64,000 nucleotides of DNA from an uncultured Chloracidobacterium sp. (GCA_936914845.1 CAKZGE010000007.1:86585-150584), one strand, 5' to 3'; positions 18,001-27,513 are shown, counted from the first letter of the stretch. The notes: generated by a model not told the origin, from the sequence alone. Made by a program: numbers and translations.

Positions 18001-19970
18001 GGATTGACTATTCACCATACTTGAACAGCGGGTTGGATACACAAACCGGAACCCCTGGCTTTCAGGGTGATTTTGCGAACGTTACTGTGACCGCGGACAG
18101 CCCTCAAGCAAATGGTGTATATGCAACAATTCGCGAGGGTATCGTAATGGCCAGTTCAGGAGGATCGGTAACTGCAGTGTCGGGCTCTTATGTAGAAAGC
18201 GTAAATGTCGATAAGCCATTGACGCTCAGGGGGAATGCGACGATTACGGGAAGCCTTCGCACATCAGTGGCTGGTGCGGTGATCGCTCCGGGCAATGGAC
18301 CGGGCAAGATATCGAGCGGTAACTTGAGTTTTGTGTCAGGATCGAAACTGAGTATCGATCTGAATGGTCTCACGGCCGGAACCCAATACGATCAACTTGC
18401 CGTTACCGGAACGGTCGACCTTGGCGGTTCAACTTTAGAAGTCGCCACAGCAATGGTACCGCCTCCCGGAACAAATTTTGTGATCATAAGCAATGACGGC
18501 TCGGACGCGGTCACGGGAACATTTAACGGGTTGCCTTCCGGAGCTACGGTGACTGTTGGAATTCAGAGTTACACCATCAGCTATACGGGCGGCGACGGCA
18601 ACGATGTGGTCCTCACAGCTACTGGTGCACCGGGCTGCAATAACGTCGTCATTCCGACGGGAATACAGACGCTTCCATCGAATCAAGTAGTGGTGCCTCT
18701 GAATGTTGACAATCTGACGGGACGCGGAGTGCTGTCATTTACCTACACGCTCAACTATAACCCTGCTGTTTTATCGTATATAGGTGTCGATCAAGCCGGT
18801 ACCTTGAGTAGTGCTTTCTCATTTTCGGTGAACAGTCTTACCCCGGGAATACTGGTGGTCAATATGTATGGGGACTCGCCCTTGGTTGGGTCAGGAACGC
18901 TTATGAATCTGAGGTTCCTGACGAACGGTGCGATCGGAACGAGCAGTCCGCTCAACCTTTCCAACTTTACTCTCAACGAAGGAGTCCCTTGTGTAAACTC
19001 CACAAATGGGTCGGTTAGCGTTGTTTCATCGACGGTTTCGGGGACTATCTCGTACGGGAATAGCGTTTCTTTCAAGCCCGTGCCAAATACGCTGCTAACT
19101 GGATCCGGGGCATCGCCCGTTTCGGGTACAAGTGCTCTCGGAACAGGGGCATACACGCTAAGCGGATTCGGTCCCGGAGCATATACGGTAGTTCCGAGCA
19201 AATCGGGCGATGTCAATGGCATATCTGGATTGGATGCGGCTTTGATCTCTCAGCATGTTGTTGGATTGATCACGCTTAATGCCAATCAGATGGCCGCTGG
19301 CGATGTCAGCAACAATGGCACTCTGTCCGGCTTGGATGCCGCATATATATCACAATGGCTGGTCGGGACGCCGAATCCCGGAATTACCGGAACTTGGAAG
19401 TTTGTGCCTACCCAACGGAACTATTCGAATGTAAACACACCGTGGACCAACCAAGATTATGCGGCAATTTTGATGGGCGAGCTGACAGGGAACTGGACAC
19501 CGCCATCGATGTTCGCTATTGCGGCCGCTCCGCGTTCCGTCAATCCTGAAAAAGCCGTTACCGTAGAAACAGGTAAATTCTCGGTTCAGGAGGCTGAAGA
19601 GGTTACAATACCTGTCAGTGTGGGGGATCTGAGCGGTAGGGGGATCTATTCTTACCAGTTCGAGGTTATATACGATCCGGCCGTGTTGGAACCCGTCGTC
19701 GGTACGGCATCCGGTGCTGAAAGCATAAGTGGCCGAATCAACGTAGTGTCAAATTCGCCAGAGGAAGGGAAGTTGATGGTTGTAGCCTACGGTGCACAGG
19801 CTTTGGAAAGTGCCGGAACGCTAGTTAACTTGAGATTCCGTGTTGTGGGTCGGCCCGGAGCGAGTACAAAATTCATCATCGAAAACTTTATGTTCAACGA
19901 AGGTGATGTGGACGCGATCGTACAGACCGGAGCTCTTCGGGTAGTGCCTTCAAGCACGATCGGAAAATAA
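15093..19970 (+). CDS. Large secreted protein with beta-helix, two cohesin-like domains and a dockerin-like segment
   Basis: 1625 aa with a signal peptide (about 1-36, ending SSAQ). Residues 37-300 look like a beta-jelly-roll (SYDASVSTTSLDRFAPRSLRI). Two similar units at about 300-700 both end in the phrase IYDFEP. Residues 705-1000 form a right-handed beta-helix of the pectate lyase/NosD kind (FTTIQGAINAASIGATIRVC, repeated NGNRTGI/NGNVIRRNNI turns). A cohesin-like domain lies at about 1181-1310 (GRGVLSFTYTLNYNPAVL), a type I dockerin-like pair at about 1370-1435 (GDVNGISGLDAALISQ, GDVSNNGTLSGLDAAYISQ) and a second cohesin-like domain at about 1493-1620. No catalytic residues can be assigned. 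Likely extracellular adhesion or matrix assembly; polysaccharide binding is inferred. Confidence 0.8.
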   Translation: MTHDHTLARTRTLRPLFSVILMSMMFIIFISESSAQTITFDSYSVGNIDGQDGWMKSGSYDASVSTTSLDRFAPRSLRISNAVTSGSFGDQTFSKSIVNEAGEVSAANGGMSAGARKRNFIAEWEFTSAQPGSEQPGLSISVSPDRGDGARMSWLRMADSPAGLLLEFADYQKGLGNTCASGDNFVTTEIANSLPRGAIHKIRLEIHFVEGPANDIVRVYVNGVLKHTGTSWEDYFRDCESNPTRTVDSLLFRTGGTAAPANTGKGFFIDNIHLNSTNVPGIVPVRSNALNGWAADTSAGGAVTFVNDSTAPLGMGALQILTGPTDPSRAELSRAVSVNLSDVTALSYFTKQNSTTIPISTPSYSIGVWLDGVNPSSYTNLVFEPYWNGDILPGVWQNWDVLAAGRLWASTTVNVGGGCATTAGAGGPPFYSVQGLKAACPNAVVKRISTYAGTYNRDYDVESDHFRFNDTIYDFEPAEANVVTVSPVNMGSWLFYSDGSPGFPEGPNNSLGSFVAGPGSPLRGSGSAEISVNGERRTNLATYAFANTKLSDITTLRYSTYNPSAGNGGSAVRSAYINFNVSFDGADTWQRRLVFLPKDNGVFPQNSWKEFDAIRGGNALWRFSGPTWPDTAISGETPRTWSDILASYPNIKIRETDAHMGLRVGEPYNDGYTENIDTFTFGTNSGTTIYDFEPDPLYVQSSGTANTANCSIAVPTDAFTTIQGAINAASIGATIRVCPGNYVEDVNVNKASIRLMGSGVDVSTITGPHNIGGSTTLLINASNVLVDGFTVTRSGNNATDWNSNLKSYGVVFGAPGSNSTLQNSKVSGNRNGIYVGQSSNGNVIRRNNINGNRTGIHIVDNDGTFIEENFVINNWTVGILNRSEGGPSPAIQTVRNNNISGNWFSDIEFREPVGTSNLNYSGNFLGSNVLRTTGPTGEPDYAVQIPNIFPGGTASAPSSHITITGAQSGRIDYSPYLNSGLDTQTGTPGFQGDFANVTVTADSPQANGVYATIREGIVMASSGGSVTAVSGSYVESVNVDKPLTLRGNATITGSLRTSVAGAVIAPGNGPGKISSGNLSFVSGSKLSIDLNGLTAGTQYDQLAVTGTVDLGGSTLEVATAMVPPPGTNFVIISNDGSDAVTGTFNGLPSGATVTVGIQSYTISYTGGDGNDVVLTATGAPGCNNVVIPTGIQTLPSNQVVVPLNVDNLTGRGVLSFTYTLNYNPAVLSYIGVDQAGTLSSAFSFSVNSLTPGILVVNMYGDSPLVGSGTLMNLRFLTNGAIGTSSPLNLSNFTLNEGVPCVNSTNGSVSVVSSTVSGTISYGNSVSFKPVPNTLLTGSGASPVSGTSALGTGAYTLSGFGPGAYTVVPSKSGDVNGISGLDAALISQHVVGLITLNANQMAAGDVSNNGTLSGLDAAYISQWLVGTPNPGITGTWKFVPTQRNYSNVNTPWTNQDYAAILMGELTGNWTPPSMFAIAAAPRSVNPEKAVTVETGKFSVQEAEEVTIPVSVGDLSGRGIYSYQFEVIYDPAVLEPVVGTASGAESISGRINVVSNSPEEGKLMVVAYGAQALESAGTLVNLRFRVVGRPGASTKFIIENFMFNEGDVDAIVQTGALRVVPSSTIGK

Positions 19971-20026
19971 AAAAGGAGTTGAGATGGAGGATCGGGTAAC
20001 GATCTTCCGTCTCATATTGGCCAACT

Positions 20027-20803
20027 ATGAAAACAGCTGTATTTTTTGCATTAGTTTGGATCATGTCTCTCGGGGGAGGTGTGACTGCACAGGTATCAGA
20101 AAAGACACAGGACGACTCTCAAGGGGTTGGGCCGGGTATCACTATTACCGCACCGGCTATAGGAAGGGGAAGTGGTGTGGTCTTCGATTACACCTTTAGG
20201 GTCTCAAACGTTAACGGTATGGGAATACTTAGCTATGAAGGGGATGTAACCTATGACCAAACCGTCCTGCAGTTTAATTCCTGCGTTGTAGAGGGTACCA
20301 TAAGTGTCGTGCCCATGACATGTAATACCCCTAGCGGCCCGGGTAGGGTCAAATTCGTTTACTTTTTTCACGCGCCGCTGGCTAACGCTATTGGCGGCCC
20401 CCCAAGCGACCTGTTCAAACTAAATTTTACGATAATTGGCAATGTCGGACAGGTATCGCCTATTGTGATCGAAAATTTACAGGTGATGGAATTCAACGTA
20501 CCTGGTACCGCGATCCCCGGATCGGTGACGGTGTTGGCACCGACGTCGGCGTCGGTGCCAGTTGCGGGGATAGTCAAAGACGGCAGCGGGCGAGGGTTGG
20601 GAAATGTCCGCGTTGTTTTAGCTGATCCGAGCGGCCAGCGGCGGGCTATTATGACGGGACCGATGGGGTATTACCGATTTGACGGTGTGCCGGTCGGCCA
20701 GGTCTATTCATTGACGGCAAGTTCGAAACGTCACACATTTCAGCCAAGATCGTTAGTGGTTATGGACGAAATATCAAACGCGGATATTACTGCCGATCAA
20801 TAG
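20027..20803 (+). CDS. Secreted cohesin-like protein with carboxypeptidase-regulatory-like domain
   Basis: 258 aa with a signal peptide (about 1-22, MSLGGGVTAQ). Residues 35-165 are a cohesin-like beta-sandwich: FRVSNVNGMGILSYEGDVTYDQTVLQF parallels the two cohesin-like domains of the gene 56 bp upstream. Residues 178-255 form a CarboxypepD_reg-like domain (VPVAGIVKDGSGRGLGNVRV, GYYRFDGVPVGQVYSLTASS). Probably exported with the upstream protein and a possible binding partner for dockerin-like segments; that pairing is inference. A better ribosome site (AAGGAGTTGAG) actually serves a short out-of-frame ORF at 19984, so initiation may be coupled. Confidence 0.75.
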   Translation: MKTAVFFALVWIMSLGGGVTAQVSEKTQDDSQGVGPGITITAPAIGRGSGVVFDYTFRVSNVNGMGILSYEGDVTYDQTVLQFNSCVVEGTISVVPMTCNTPSGPGRVKFVYFFHAPLANAIGGPPSDLFKLNFTIIGNVGQVSPIVIENLQVMEFNVPGTAIPGSVTVLAPTSASVPVAGIVKDGSGRGLGNVRVVLADPSGQRRAIMTGPMGYYRFDGVPVGQVYSLTASSKRHTFQPRSLVVMDEISNADITADQ

Positions 20804-20914
20804 GACATCGAACAGGAGGGGCGAAAGGGGCGGTTATTTTCCGCACTCTTCCGCTTTGTTCAAAACTATGCCCTGATGCAAGCCCCCTTGCACATTAGGA
20901 CTTAAGTGTTCAAT

Positions 20915-20950
20915 GAGGCCCGTCTGAAAAGGCGGCCTCTTTTTTATTTT
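20915..20950 (+). terminator. Intrinsic terminator after the cohesin genes
   Basis: Stem GAGGCC (20915-20920, extended by CG-C) with GGCCTC (20934-20939), loop CGTCTGAAAAGGC, followed by TTTTTTATTTT. It lies about 110 bp after the stop, with no gene between, and before the convergent dinG gene. Confidence 0.8.
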
Positions 20951-21035
20951 GGTGCAAAAGCGGCAGACATCGGAGGGTGTTCGATCTGCGCCAATTCATC
21001 TAAAAAGGTAAGTTGTCTAGGCGGCGAATCTAAAA

Positions 21036-23027
21036 CTATTCGAACATTTCGGAAATGTCCTTGAGGTCGGCGGTAATGCGTATTCGCGGCAGGCTAACGA
21101 GAAAATCGCGGCCATAGCCTTTGGTTCGCAGACGGGGATCTAAAAGGGCGATAACCCCCTTGTCGGTCGTGCTGCGAATAAGACGACCGATGCCTTGTTT
21201 CAACGAAATTATTGCCTGCGGAACGCTATATTCAAAGAAAGAGCTTCCGCCTTTTTCGTCAATGAATCGCGACCTTGCCGCGACAACCGGATCGGTCGGC
21301 ACGGCAAAGGGAAGCTTATCAATGATCACGCATGAAAGCTGATCGCCCCGTACATCAACACCCTGCCAAAAACTTGAGGTTGCAAAAAGGACCGCGTTCG
21401 GTGTCTTTCGAAATTTCTCAAGCAGGCCTGCCTTGGACACTTCTCCTTGAACAAAGCAAGGATAATTTATTCTGGAAGAAACCAGTTCATAAAGAGCATT
21501 CATTGAGGAATTGCTCGTAGAAAGGACGAAGGCTCGGCCATGCGTCAATTTCAGGATCTTGATGATCTCGCCGGCGGCGACCTGGGTGAATTCAGGCGAA
21601 CGAGGATCGGGCATTGCCCGCGGCATATATATCAGAGCCTGTTTTTCATAATCAAACGGTGCCGGAGCGATCATTCCGTCAGACTTAGCTCCTTCGATAC
21701 CGAGCCTTCCGCGAATGAAATCAAATTTTCCGCTGCTGGCAAGCGTCGCCGAAGTTAAAATACAGCTATCGGCCCGATCGAACAGTTTCTCTTTCAGAAC
21801 CTCTGAAACGTCAATGGGAGATGCACGCAAAAACATACCTTTTCCCCGGCGTTCGAGCCAGTAAACATAATTCCTCTCGGTTTGGGACGCAATGAAGTCG
21901 AGGTCGAAACGTGTCTGCCTGGTCCGGCGAACAAGACTCTCTGCTTCGGGAAGCTTGTCGGAAAATGTGTCAACGAGGGTTTCGAGTTTGTTCAATACGT
22001 TGTCAAGGGCTTGGTAGGCGGAACCGAGCGAAGTCGGCAACTTCTCGCCGTCGCGTCCCGTTTCCGCAAAGAGGTCGGCCAAGATCGGATAGCGGCCGTC
22101 TTGCCGAAATTGACTGAATCGCATCCAAAATTGGTCCGACAGACCTATGATCTGGGTCGCGGTCTTGCTGATGTCGCGACTCGCGGCGGCATCGGAGATG
22201 TCGAGCGTATCCGAATCGCGAGCGAGTTCATCGATCTGAAAGTTTGAGACCTGAAAACCGAAATAATCTGCTGCAATGTCTTCTATTAAATGAGCTTCAT
22301 CGAAGATCACGGCGCCGTAATCCGGGATCACCCGGCCAAATTGATTGCCCCGAACATTAAGATCGGCGAAAAAAAGATGGTGGTTAACGATAACAATTTC
22401 CGCTTCGTCGGCGGCGATTCTCATGCGGGTCACAAAGCAAGATTCAAATTCCGGACATTTTTGCCCAATGCAGACATCAGACTTTGCATTTATCCGCGGC
22501 CAAAATGAAAGGTTTTCGGGAAGCGATGTTAATTCGGCGCGGTCGCCCGTCGATGTTTCGGTGATCCAATCCGAGATCTGTCTGAATTGGTCGAGCTGAT
22601 CCATGCCGTCGAGCACGGGCTGCGATTCGGCTTTATGAATGCGATGCAAACATGCATAGTTTGCCCGGCCTTTCATATAAGAAGCCTTAAACTGCAGGTC
22701 GCGGGGCAGGATCTGCCGCAGCAGCGGTATATCTTTCTGCATCAATTGTTCCTGCAGATTTTTGGTGCCGGTAGAAATGACCACTCGCTGACCGGTCTTT
22801 TTTGCGAAAGAGATGGCGGGAATCAGATATGCAAGAGTTTTGCCTGTGCCGGTACCTGCTTCGACGATCAGATGTTTCTGCTCTTCGAGCGCTTTTTTGA
22901 TGGCAAAGGTCATTTCGACCTGCCCCTGCCGGAATTCGTACCCCTTCAATTTCTTTGCGAAGACGCCGTCGGGGCCGAAAATTTTGTCGATCTGTGCTTG
23001 GTCGTGGTGCATGCCGCAGTATTGCAT
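21036..23027 (-). CDS. DinG/YoaA-type ATP-dependent DNA helicase
   Basis: 663 aa (an ATG five codons in is an alternative start). XPD-like superfamily 2 helicase: Walker A EAGTGTGKT (about 57), DEAH box FDEAHLIED (about 244) and the C-terminal motif VI QGIGRLIRS (about 615). The cysteines in NYACLHR, SDVCIGQKCPE and ESCF (about 125-195) match the 4Fe-4S ligand set of DinG/XPD relatives. These helicases unwind DNA 5'-3' and resolve R-loops or replication blocks. It converges with the cohesin genes and diverges from the M36 protease. Confidence 0.9.
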   Translation of the reverse strand: MQYCGMHHDQAQIDKIFGPDGVFAKKLKGYEFRQGQVEMTFAIKKALEEQKHLIVEAGTGTGKTLAYLIPAISFAKKTGQRVVISTGTKNLQEQLMQKDIPLLRQILPRDLQFKASYMKGRANYACLHRIHKAESQPVLDGMDQLDQFRQISDWITETSTGDRAELTSLPENLSFWPRINAKSDVCIGQKCPEFESCFVTRMRIAADEAEIVIVNHHLFFADLNVRGNQFGRVIPDYGAVIFDEAHLIEDIAADYFGFQVSNFQIDELARDSDTLDISDAAASRDISKTATQIIGLSDQFWMRFSQFRQDGRYPILADLFAETGRDGEKLPTSLGSAYQALDNVLNKLETLVDTFSDKLPEAESLVRRTRQTRFDLDFIASQTERNYVYWLERRGKGMFLRASPIDVSEVLKEKLFDRADSCILTSATLASSGKFDFIRGRLGIEGAKSDGMIAPAPFDYEKQALIYMPRAMPDPRSPEFTQVAAGEIIKILKLTHGRAFVLSTSNSSMNALYELVSSRINYPCFVQGEVSKAGLLEKFRKTPNAVLFATSSFWQGVDVRGDQLSCVIIDKLPFAVPTDPVVAARSRFIDEKGGSSFFEYSVPQAIISLKQGIGRLIRSTTDKGVIALLDPRLRTKGYGRDFLVSLPRIRITADLKDISEMFE

Positions 23028-23255
23028 TGACTTGCATGTCTCAATTTGTTACAAGTCAAATTTGAAGTAAGTTACAGATTTTCACCGACGTCGCGGTGCT
23101 TGCGTGACAGCACCTCGAAACCTCCGGAACAAAGCCTTCGTAACGTTCATTCAAACTTTCTATTGTAATGCTACCGCAGGCCGGTTGTCGAAAGCGCTCG
23201 GCGATCGATATCTGCGATACCCCTTTTACCAGATACATCTTGGAGGCAATTTTAG
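23028..23255. other. Divergent intergenic region dinG / M36 protease
   Basis: About 228 bp. The only notable motif is TTGTTACAAGTC...GTAAGTTACAG near 23046-23076, a possible operator or promoter. A 60-codon minus-strand frame here (23056-23238) has no ribosome site and protein-unlike composition, so I do not call it. Confidence 0.4.
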
Positions 23256-26200
23256 ATGAGTAAGAAACCCGCAGCCGGCAAACGGAAGTTTTTGCTAACG
23301 CTGGCCGCCATATTCTTCGTCGGAGCGATGATCGCTATACCGCGTTTTTCCAAAACGCACGCAGTTAGCGGTGTCAATGGCCCCGATGAGACTGCCCGAA
23401 CCGTAAGTCATGCCGACGACCTGCCGAACTATGATATTCGTTCGGACAAATCGGCCTACGAAAAGATCGCCGCTTTTCGCGGATCACAGAACAAAGATGC
23501 GGCTTCATTGGCCGACCTGCGTGACAGTTTTGCTCGCGGCGAAGAGGATCTGCGACAGCGCGTGCCTACTTTGAAGGTCGAATACAATCTCGACATACGT
23601 ACCGCCGAGGTAATAGCGCCCGACGTTAAGCAAGGCAGAGCCGTGCTGAGCGGAGCCACCGGAGCCAATCGATCGGATACGCTGAAAAACTTTTTGCGTG
23701 AAAATTCAGCATTGATCGGTGCCGGTGCTCAACAGATCGATGACCTGAAAGTTTTCGCCGATTACATGAATCCGGCGGGAAATATGGGTTTTGTCGAACT
23801 GAACCAAGAGATAAACGGTATTCCCGTATTTCGCGGCGAGGTGAAAGCAGGTTTTACCCCGTCTGGTGAAATGTTTCGAGTGATAAATAACATTGCGCCG
23901 GGATTGGATGCAGCATCATTGACGAGTGATTTTGGTGACCCGGCAAAGGCGGTCCGGGCGGCATCCGGGTATATAAAACACAATTTCGATATTTCGAGAG
24001 AACCGCTGAACAACGCAGTTTCCACGGACCAGAGAGCGGTATTCGGCGAAGGCGACCAGGCGACCACCGCAGAAAAGATGTATTTCCCGACAGAGGCCGG
24101 CGTAGCTGTTCCGGCCTGGAGGGTGCTTATTTGGGAGCCGGTTGCGGCCTATTACGTGATCGTGGATGCCGGGTCGGGGACAATGTTGTGGCGAAAAAAT
24201 ATCGCCGAAGACCAAACGCAGTCGGCGACCTATCATGTGTACGTTAACCCGAATGCGATGGTAAATATTGCGGACAATCCGTTTCCTATGACACCTGGCC
24301 CAACAACTCTTTCGGGTGTACAGGGAACTGCGATCCCGCGCACGGGCATTACCCGCATCGGCAACGAAGCTCCTTATACCTTTAACAACCTGGGGTGGAT
24401 CACCGACGGCAACAATACGACAGACGGAAACAATGTACAGGCCGGACTTGACCGCGAATTGCCCAACACCGGTTCGCCGGCAAATCCTGCGGATATCGAT
24501 CCGACCGGTATGGCCACAGGCTCGCCAAATCGGGTGTTCAATTTTACGTATCAGCCGGGAATCCCGACCAATCCGGCCCAGAATACGGGTGATGCTCCTC
24601 TGCCCGCCGGGCAAACACCGACCGGATGTTTGGCACAAGGAACGAATTCTGTGCCGACAGCGTTTCAAAGCGGCATTGTCACCAATCTTTTTTACATAAT
24701 GAACGTGTACCACGACGAAATGTACACGCTCGGCTTTAACGAAGCTGCCCGCAATTTCCAAACGGACAACTTCGGACGCGGCGGTGTTGGGAATGATCGA
24801 GTATCGGCCCAAGCGCAAGATTGCAGCGGCACCAACAACGCAAATTTTCGAACGCCCGCCGATGGTACGCGCGGTGCTATGCAAATGTATCTTTGGACCA
24901 GTCCGGCGCCGGATTTTGACGGGTCGCTGGATGCGGACGTGATAATCCACGAAGCGACGCACGGACTTTCAAATCGGCTTCATGGAAATTCGTCAGGGCT
25001 TGTGCTCGATTTCGCTCGCGGAATGGGTGAAGGCTGGTCAGATTTCTATGGCCATTGCATGCTTAGCGAAGGGTCCGATCCGGTCAATGGTATTTATACC
25101 ACCGGTGCGTACGATACCTATCGATTCTCGACCGTCGGATTCAATAACTACTATTACGGCATTCGCCGTTTTCCGAAAGCGGTAATGTCTTTCACCGGCG
25201 GGCCAAACAACCGGCCTCACAACCCGCTTACCTTTGCCGACATCGATTCGACGCAGATAAACCTTTCAGACGGAGCTTTTTCTCCTGCGTTCAATTCAAC
25301 CGCAGACCAGGTGCACAATATCGGCGAGGTGTGGAGTTCTGCCCTGTGGGAAGTTCGGGCCCGCATGATCCAGCGTCTGGGATGGGCGACAGGAAACCGC
25401 CGGGTGCTGCAAATGGTTACCGACGGAATGAAATTAGCACCGTTAAATCCGACGTTTTTGACGGAACGCGATGCGATCATCGCCGGAGCTCAGGCAACCG
25501 GAACGGCGGCAGACGTTTCAGATATATGGAACGGCTTCGCGATTCGCGGCATTGGAGCCAGTGCCAGCGTTCAAAACGTAGGCGGTCAGAGCAGCGGCGG
25601 GTTGGGAACCATTAGAGTAACGCAGGCTTTTGATCTGCCGAACCTGGTGCAGTCTCCGGCCATCACGGTATCTGACGCTCCGGGCGATAATGACGGGTCG
25701 GTAGAGCCGGGCGAGCCGATCGCAATATCAGTTCCGCTAACCAACAATACGGGCACTTCGGCAACGGCTGTGACTCTGCAAATGGTCGGCGGCCCTTCCG
25801 CCAATTACGGTACCATCAACAATGGACAAACGGTTTCTCGAACGCTGAACTACACCGTTCCGTCGGGAACTCCTTGCGGCAGCACGCTTAACTTTACATT
25901 CAACGTCAACAGCAGCTTAGGAGCAAAATCCTTTTCGGGTTCGACGATCGTCGGAGCTCCGATAGTGTCTTTGGCGCAGAATTTTGATTCGGTCACGGCA
26001 CCTTCCTTGCCGGCAGGCTGGACCGTTGGAACAGAGGCGGGTGGAACGGCGTTCGTAAACACGACAACCGGGCCCGACACGGCTCCGAACTCGATGTTTG
26101 CGGCCGATCCGGCGTCCGTCGGCGGAGCAACTTCTTTGACGTCTCCGTCAATAGCGATCGCGTCTGCCGCGGCAACGGTCACTTTCCGGAATAAGTACAA

Positions 26201-27362
26201 CACCGAGGACGGATGGGACGGCGGCGTATTGGAGATAAGCCTCGGCGGCGGAGCGTTTACCGATATCGTGACCGCGGGCGGCAGCTTCATTGCCGGCGGA
26301 TATAACGGCCCGCTCGGTGCGGGAGCCAACAATCCGCTTGCCAATCGCAATGCATGGAGCGGAAATTCCGGCGGTTACATAACCACCACTGCAAAGCTCC
26401 CCGCTTCTGCAAATGGCCAGAATGTACAGCTTCGCTGGCGTTTCGGTGCGGACGATAATACGTCAGTGGTCGGATGGAACGTCGATACCATCAGCGTTAC
26501 CGGCAGCTATACCTGTTCCTACACACCCGGCGGTGATAGCCGTGTCCGAGCGGATTTTGATGGTGACGGGAAGACCGATCCATCCGTCTTTCGTCCCAGC
26601 GAGGGCAATTGGTATCTGAACCGCTCGACGCAAGGCTTTACCGCTGTGCAATGGGGGCAGAACGGCGATCAATTGGTGCCAGCGGACTATGACAACGACG
26701 GAAAGACGGACTTGGCTATCTTTCGTCCATCCAATGCACCGAATTCTACATTCTACGTTCTTAGAAGTTCGGATATGACGTTCTACAACTTTGGATGGGG
26801 ACAGACCGGCGATGTGCCTGTGGTCGGCGATTATGACGGCGATGGGTTGGCAGATGCTGCGGTCTATCGTCCGTCGAACAATACCTGGTTCGTCAAGAAA
26901 GCGGCGGGCGGATTTACATCCCAATCCTTCGGGCAAGCGGGTGATGTCCCGGTTCCCGGCGATTATGACGGCGACGGTAAGAACGATCTGGCGATATTTC
27001 GAAATGGAACGTGGTATGTTCTCAAGACATCGGGAATATATACGGTTCAGCCCTGGGGCCAAGCGGGTGATAAACCTGTGCCGGCAGACTATGACGGCGA
27101 CGGCAAGGACGACTTGGCGGTATGGCGTGAATCTGACGGCAAATGGTATATTTTCCGCTCAACGGATGGCACTTTCTACAGCGTATCGTGGGGGCAGACA
27201 GGCGATGTTCCGGTTCCCGGCGACTACGATGGTGACGGAAAGTACGATCCGGCGATATACCGCAACGGTGCGTGGTATCTGGCTCGCTCAACCGGCGGAA
27301 CGACCACCGTCAATTGGGGTGTGGCGGGAGACATTCCCGTGCCGGCGAAGTATATTCCATAA
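23256..27362 (+). CDS. Secreted M36 (fungalysin-type) metalloprotease with C-terminal FG-GAP-like repeats
   Basis: 1368 aa; GGAGG ribosome site before the ATG. Signal-anchor about 13-33. Residues 80-330 form the FTP-like propeptide (the segment VELNQEINGIPVFRGEV is typical). The M36 catalytic domain follows, with the zinc site HEATH at about 565 and the third-ligand segment GEGWSDFYGHCM about 25 residues later. Next come a CARDB-like domain (about 800-900) and a jelly-roll (about 905-1085). From about 1096 to the end there are six to seven repeats of about 45 aa of the form DYDGDGKTDLAIFRP...W.GQ.GD.PVP. Predicted extracellular protease for peptide scavenging, with the repeats for attachment or binding. 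Confidence 0.9.
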   Translation: MSKKPAAGKRKFLLTLAAIFFVGAMIAIPRFSKTHAVSGVNGPDETARTVSHADDLPNYDIRSDKSAYEKIAAFRGSQNKDAASLADLRDSFARGEEDLRQRVPTLKVEYNLDIRTAEVIAPDVKQGRAVLSGATGANRSDTLKNFLRENSALIGAGAQQIDDLKVFADYMNPAGNMGFVELNQEINGIPVFRGEVKAGFTPSGEMFRVINNIAPGLDAASLTSDFGDPAKAVRAASGYIKHNFDISREPLNNAVSTDQRAVFGEGDQATTAEKMYFPTEAGVAVPAWRVLIWEPVAAYYVIVDAGSGTMLWRKNIAEDQTQSATYHVYVNPNAMVNIADNPFPMTPGPTTLSGVQGTAIPRTGITRIGNEAPYTFNNLGWITDGNNTTDGNNVQAGLDRELPNTGSPANPADIDPTGMATGSPNRVFNFTYQPGIPTNPAQNTGDAPLPAGQTPTGCLAQGTNSVPTAFQSGIVTNLFYIMNVYHDEMYTLGFNEAARNFQTDNFGRGGVGNDRVSAQAQDCSGTNNANFRTPADGTRGAMQMYLWTSPAPDFDGSLDADVIIHEATHGLSNRLHGNSSGLVLDFARGMGEGWSDFYGHCMLSEGSDPVNGIYTTGAYDTYRFSTVGFNNYYYGIRRFPKAVMSFTGGPNNRPHNPLTFADIDSTQINLSDGAFSPAFNSTADQVHNIGEVWSSALWEVRARMIQRLGWATGNRRVLQMVTDGMKLAPLNPTFLTERDAIIAGAQATGTAADVSDIWNGFAIRGIGASASVQNVGGQSSGGLGTIRVTQAFDLPNLVQSPAITVSDAPGDNDGSVEPGEPIAISVPLTNNTGTSATAVTLQMVGGPSANYGTINNGQTVSRTLNYTVPSGTPCGSTLNFTFNVNSSLGAKSFSGSTIVGAPIVSLAQNFDSVTAPSLPAGWTVGTEAGGTAFVNTTTGPDTAPNSMFAADPASVGGATSLTSPSIAIASAAATVTFRNKYNTEDGWDGGVLEISLGGGAFTDIVTAGGSFIAGGYNGPLGAGANNPLANRNAWSGNSGGYITTTAKLPASANGQNVQLRWRFGADDNTSVVGWNVDTISVTGSYTCSYTPGGDSRVRADFDGDGKTDPSVFRPSEGNWYLNRSTQGFTAVQWGQNGDQLVPADYDNDGKTDLAIFRPSNAPNSTFYVLRSSDMTFYNFGWGQTGDVPVVGDYDGDGLADAAVYRPSNNTWFVKKAAGGFTSQSFGQAGDVPVPGDYDGDGKNDLAIFRNGTWYVLKTSGIYTVQPWGQAGDKPVPADYDGDGKDDLAVWRESDGKWYIFRSTDGTFYSVSWGQTGDVPVPGDYDGDGKYDPAIYRNGAWYLARSTGGTTTVNWGVAGDIPVPAKYIP

Positions 27363-27400
27363 CTGAACAATAGCCGGAAAAGATCTTTCCGCATCAATGC

Positions 27401-27436
27401 GTCGGCGATGGGCTATGCTCGTCGCCGGCATTTTTG
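27401..27436 (+). terminator. Intrinsic terminator after the M36 protease
   Basis: Stem GTCGGCGA (27401-27408) / TCGCCGGC (27422-27429) with one wobble pair, followed by ATTTTTGC. It lies 40 bp after the protease stop and 80 bp before the next gene. Confidence 0.65.
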
Positions 27437-27513
27437 CTCCGGCAAATACCCTTTCTTACCGGACGCAAAAGGTGTAAAATAGTAAAAAAGGGAGCACCCG
27501 ATGGAGGGATAGT

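Noticed and set aside
19984..20199. 71-codon frame with a good ribosome site before the second cohesin gene
   Set aside because: Overlaps the signal peptide and cohesin-like start in another frame, Cys/Arg-rich and unlike any protein; noted only as possible coupling.
23916..24962. 348-codon minus-strand frame inside the M36 protease
   Set aside because: Antisense to the peptidase domain; Arg/His-rich shadow of a GC-rich gene.
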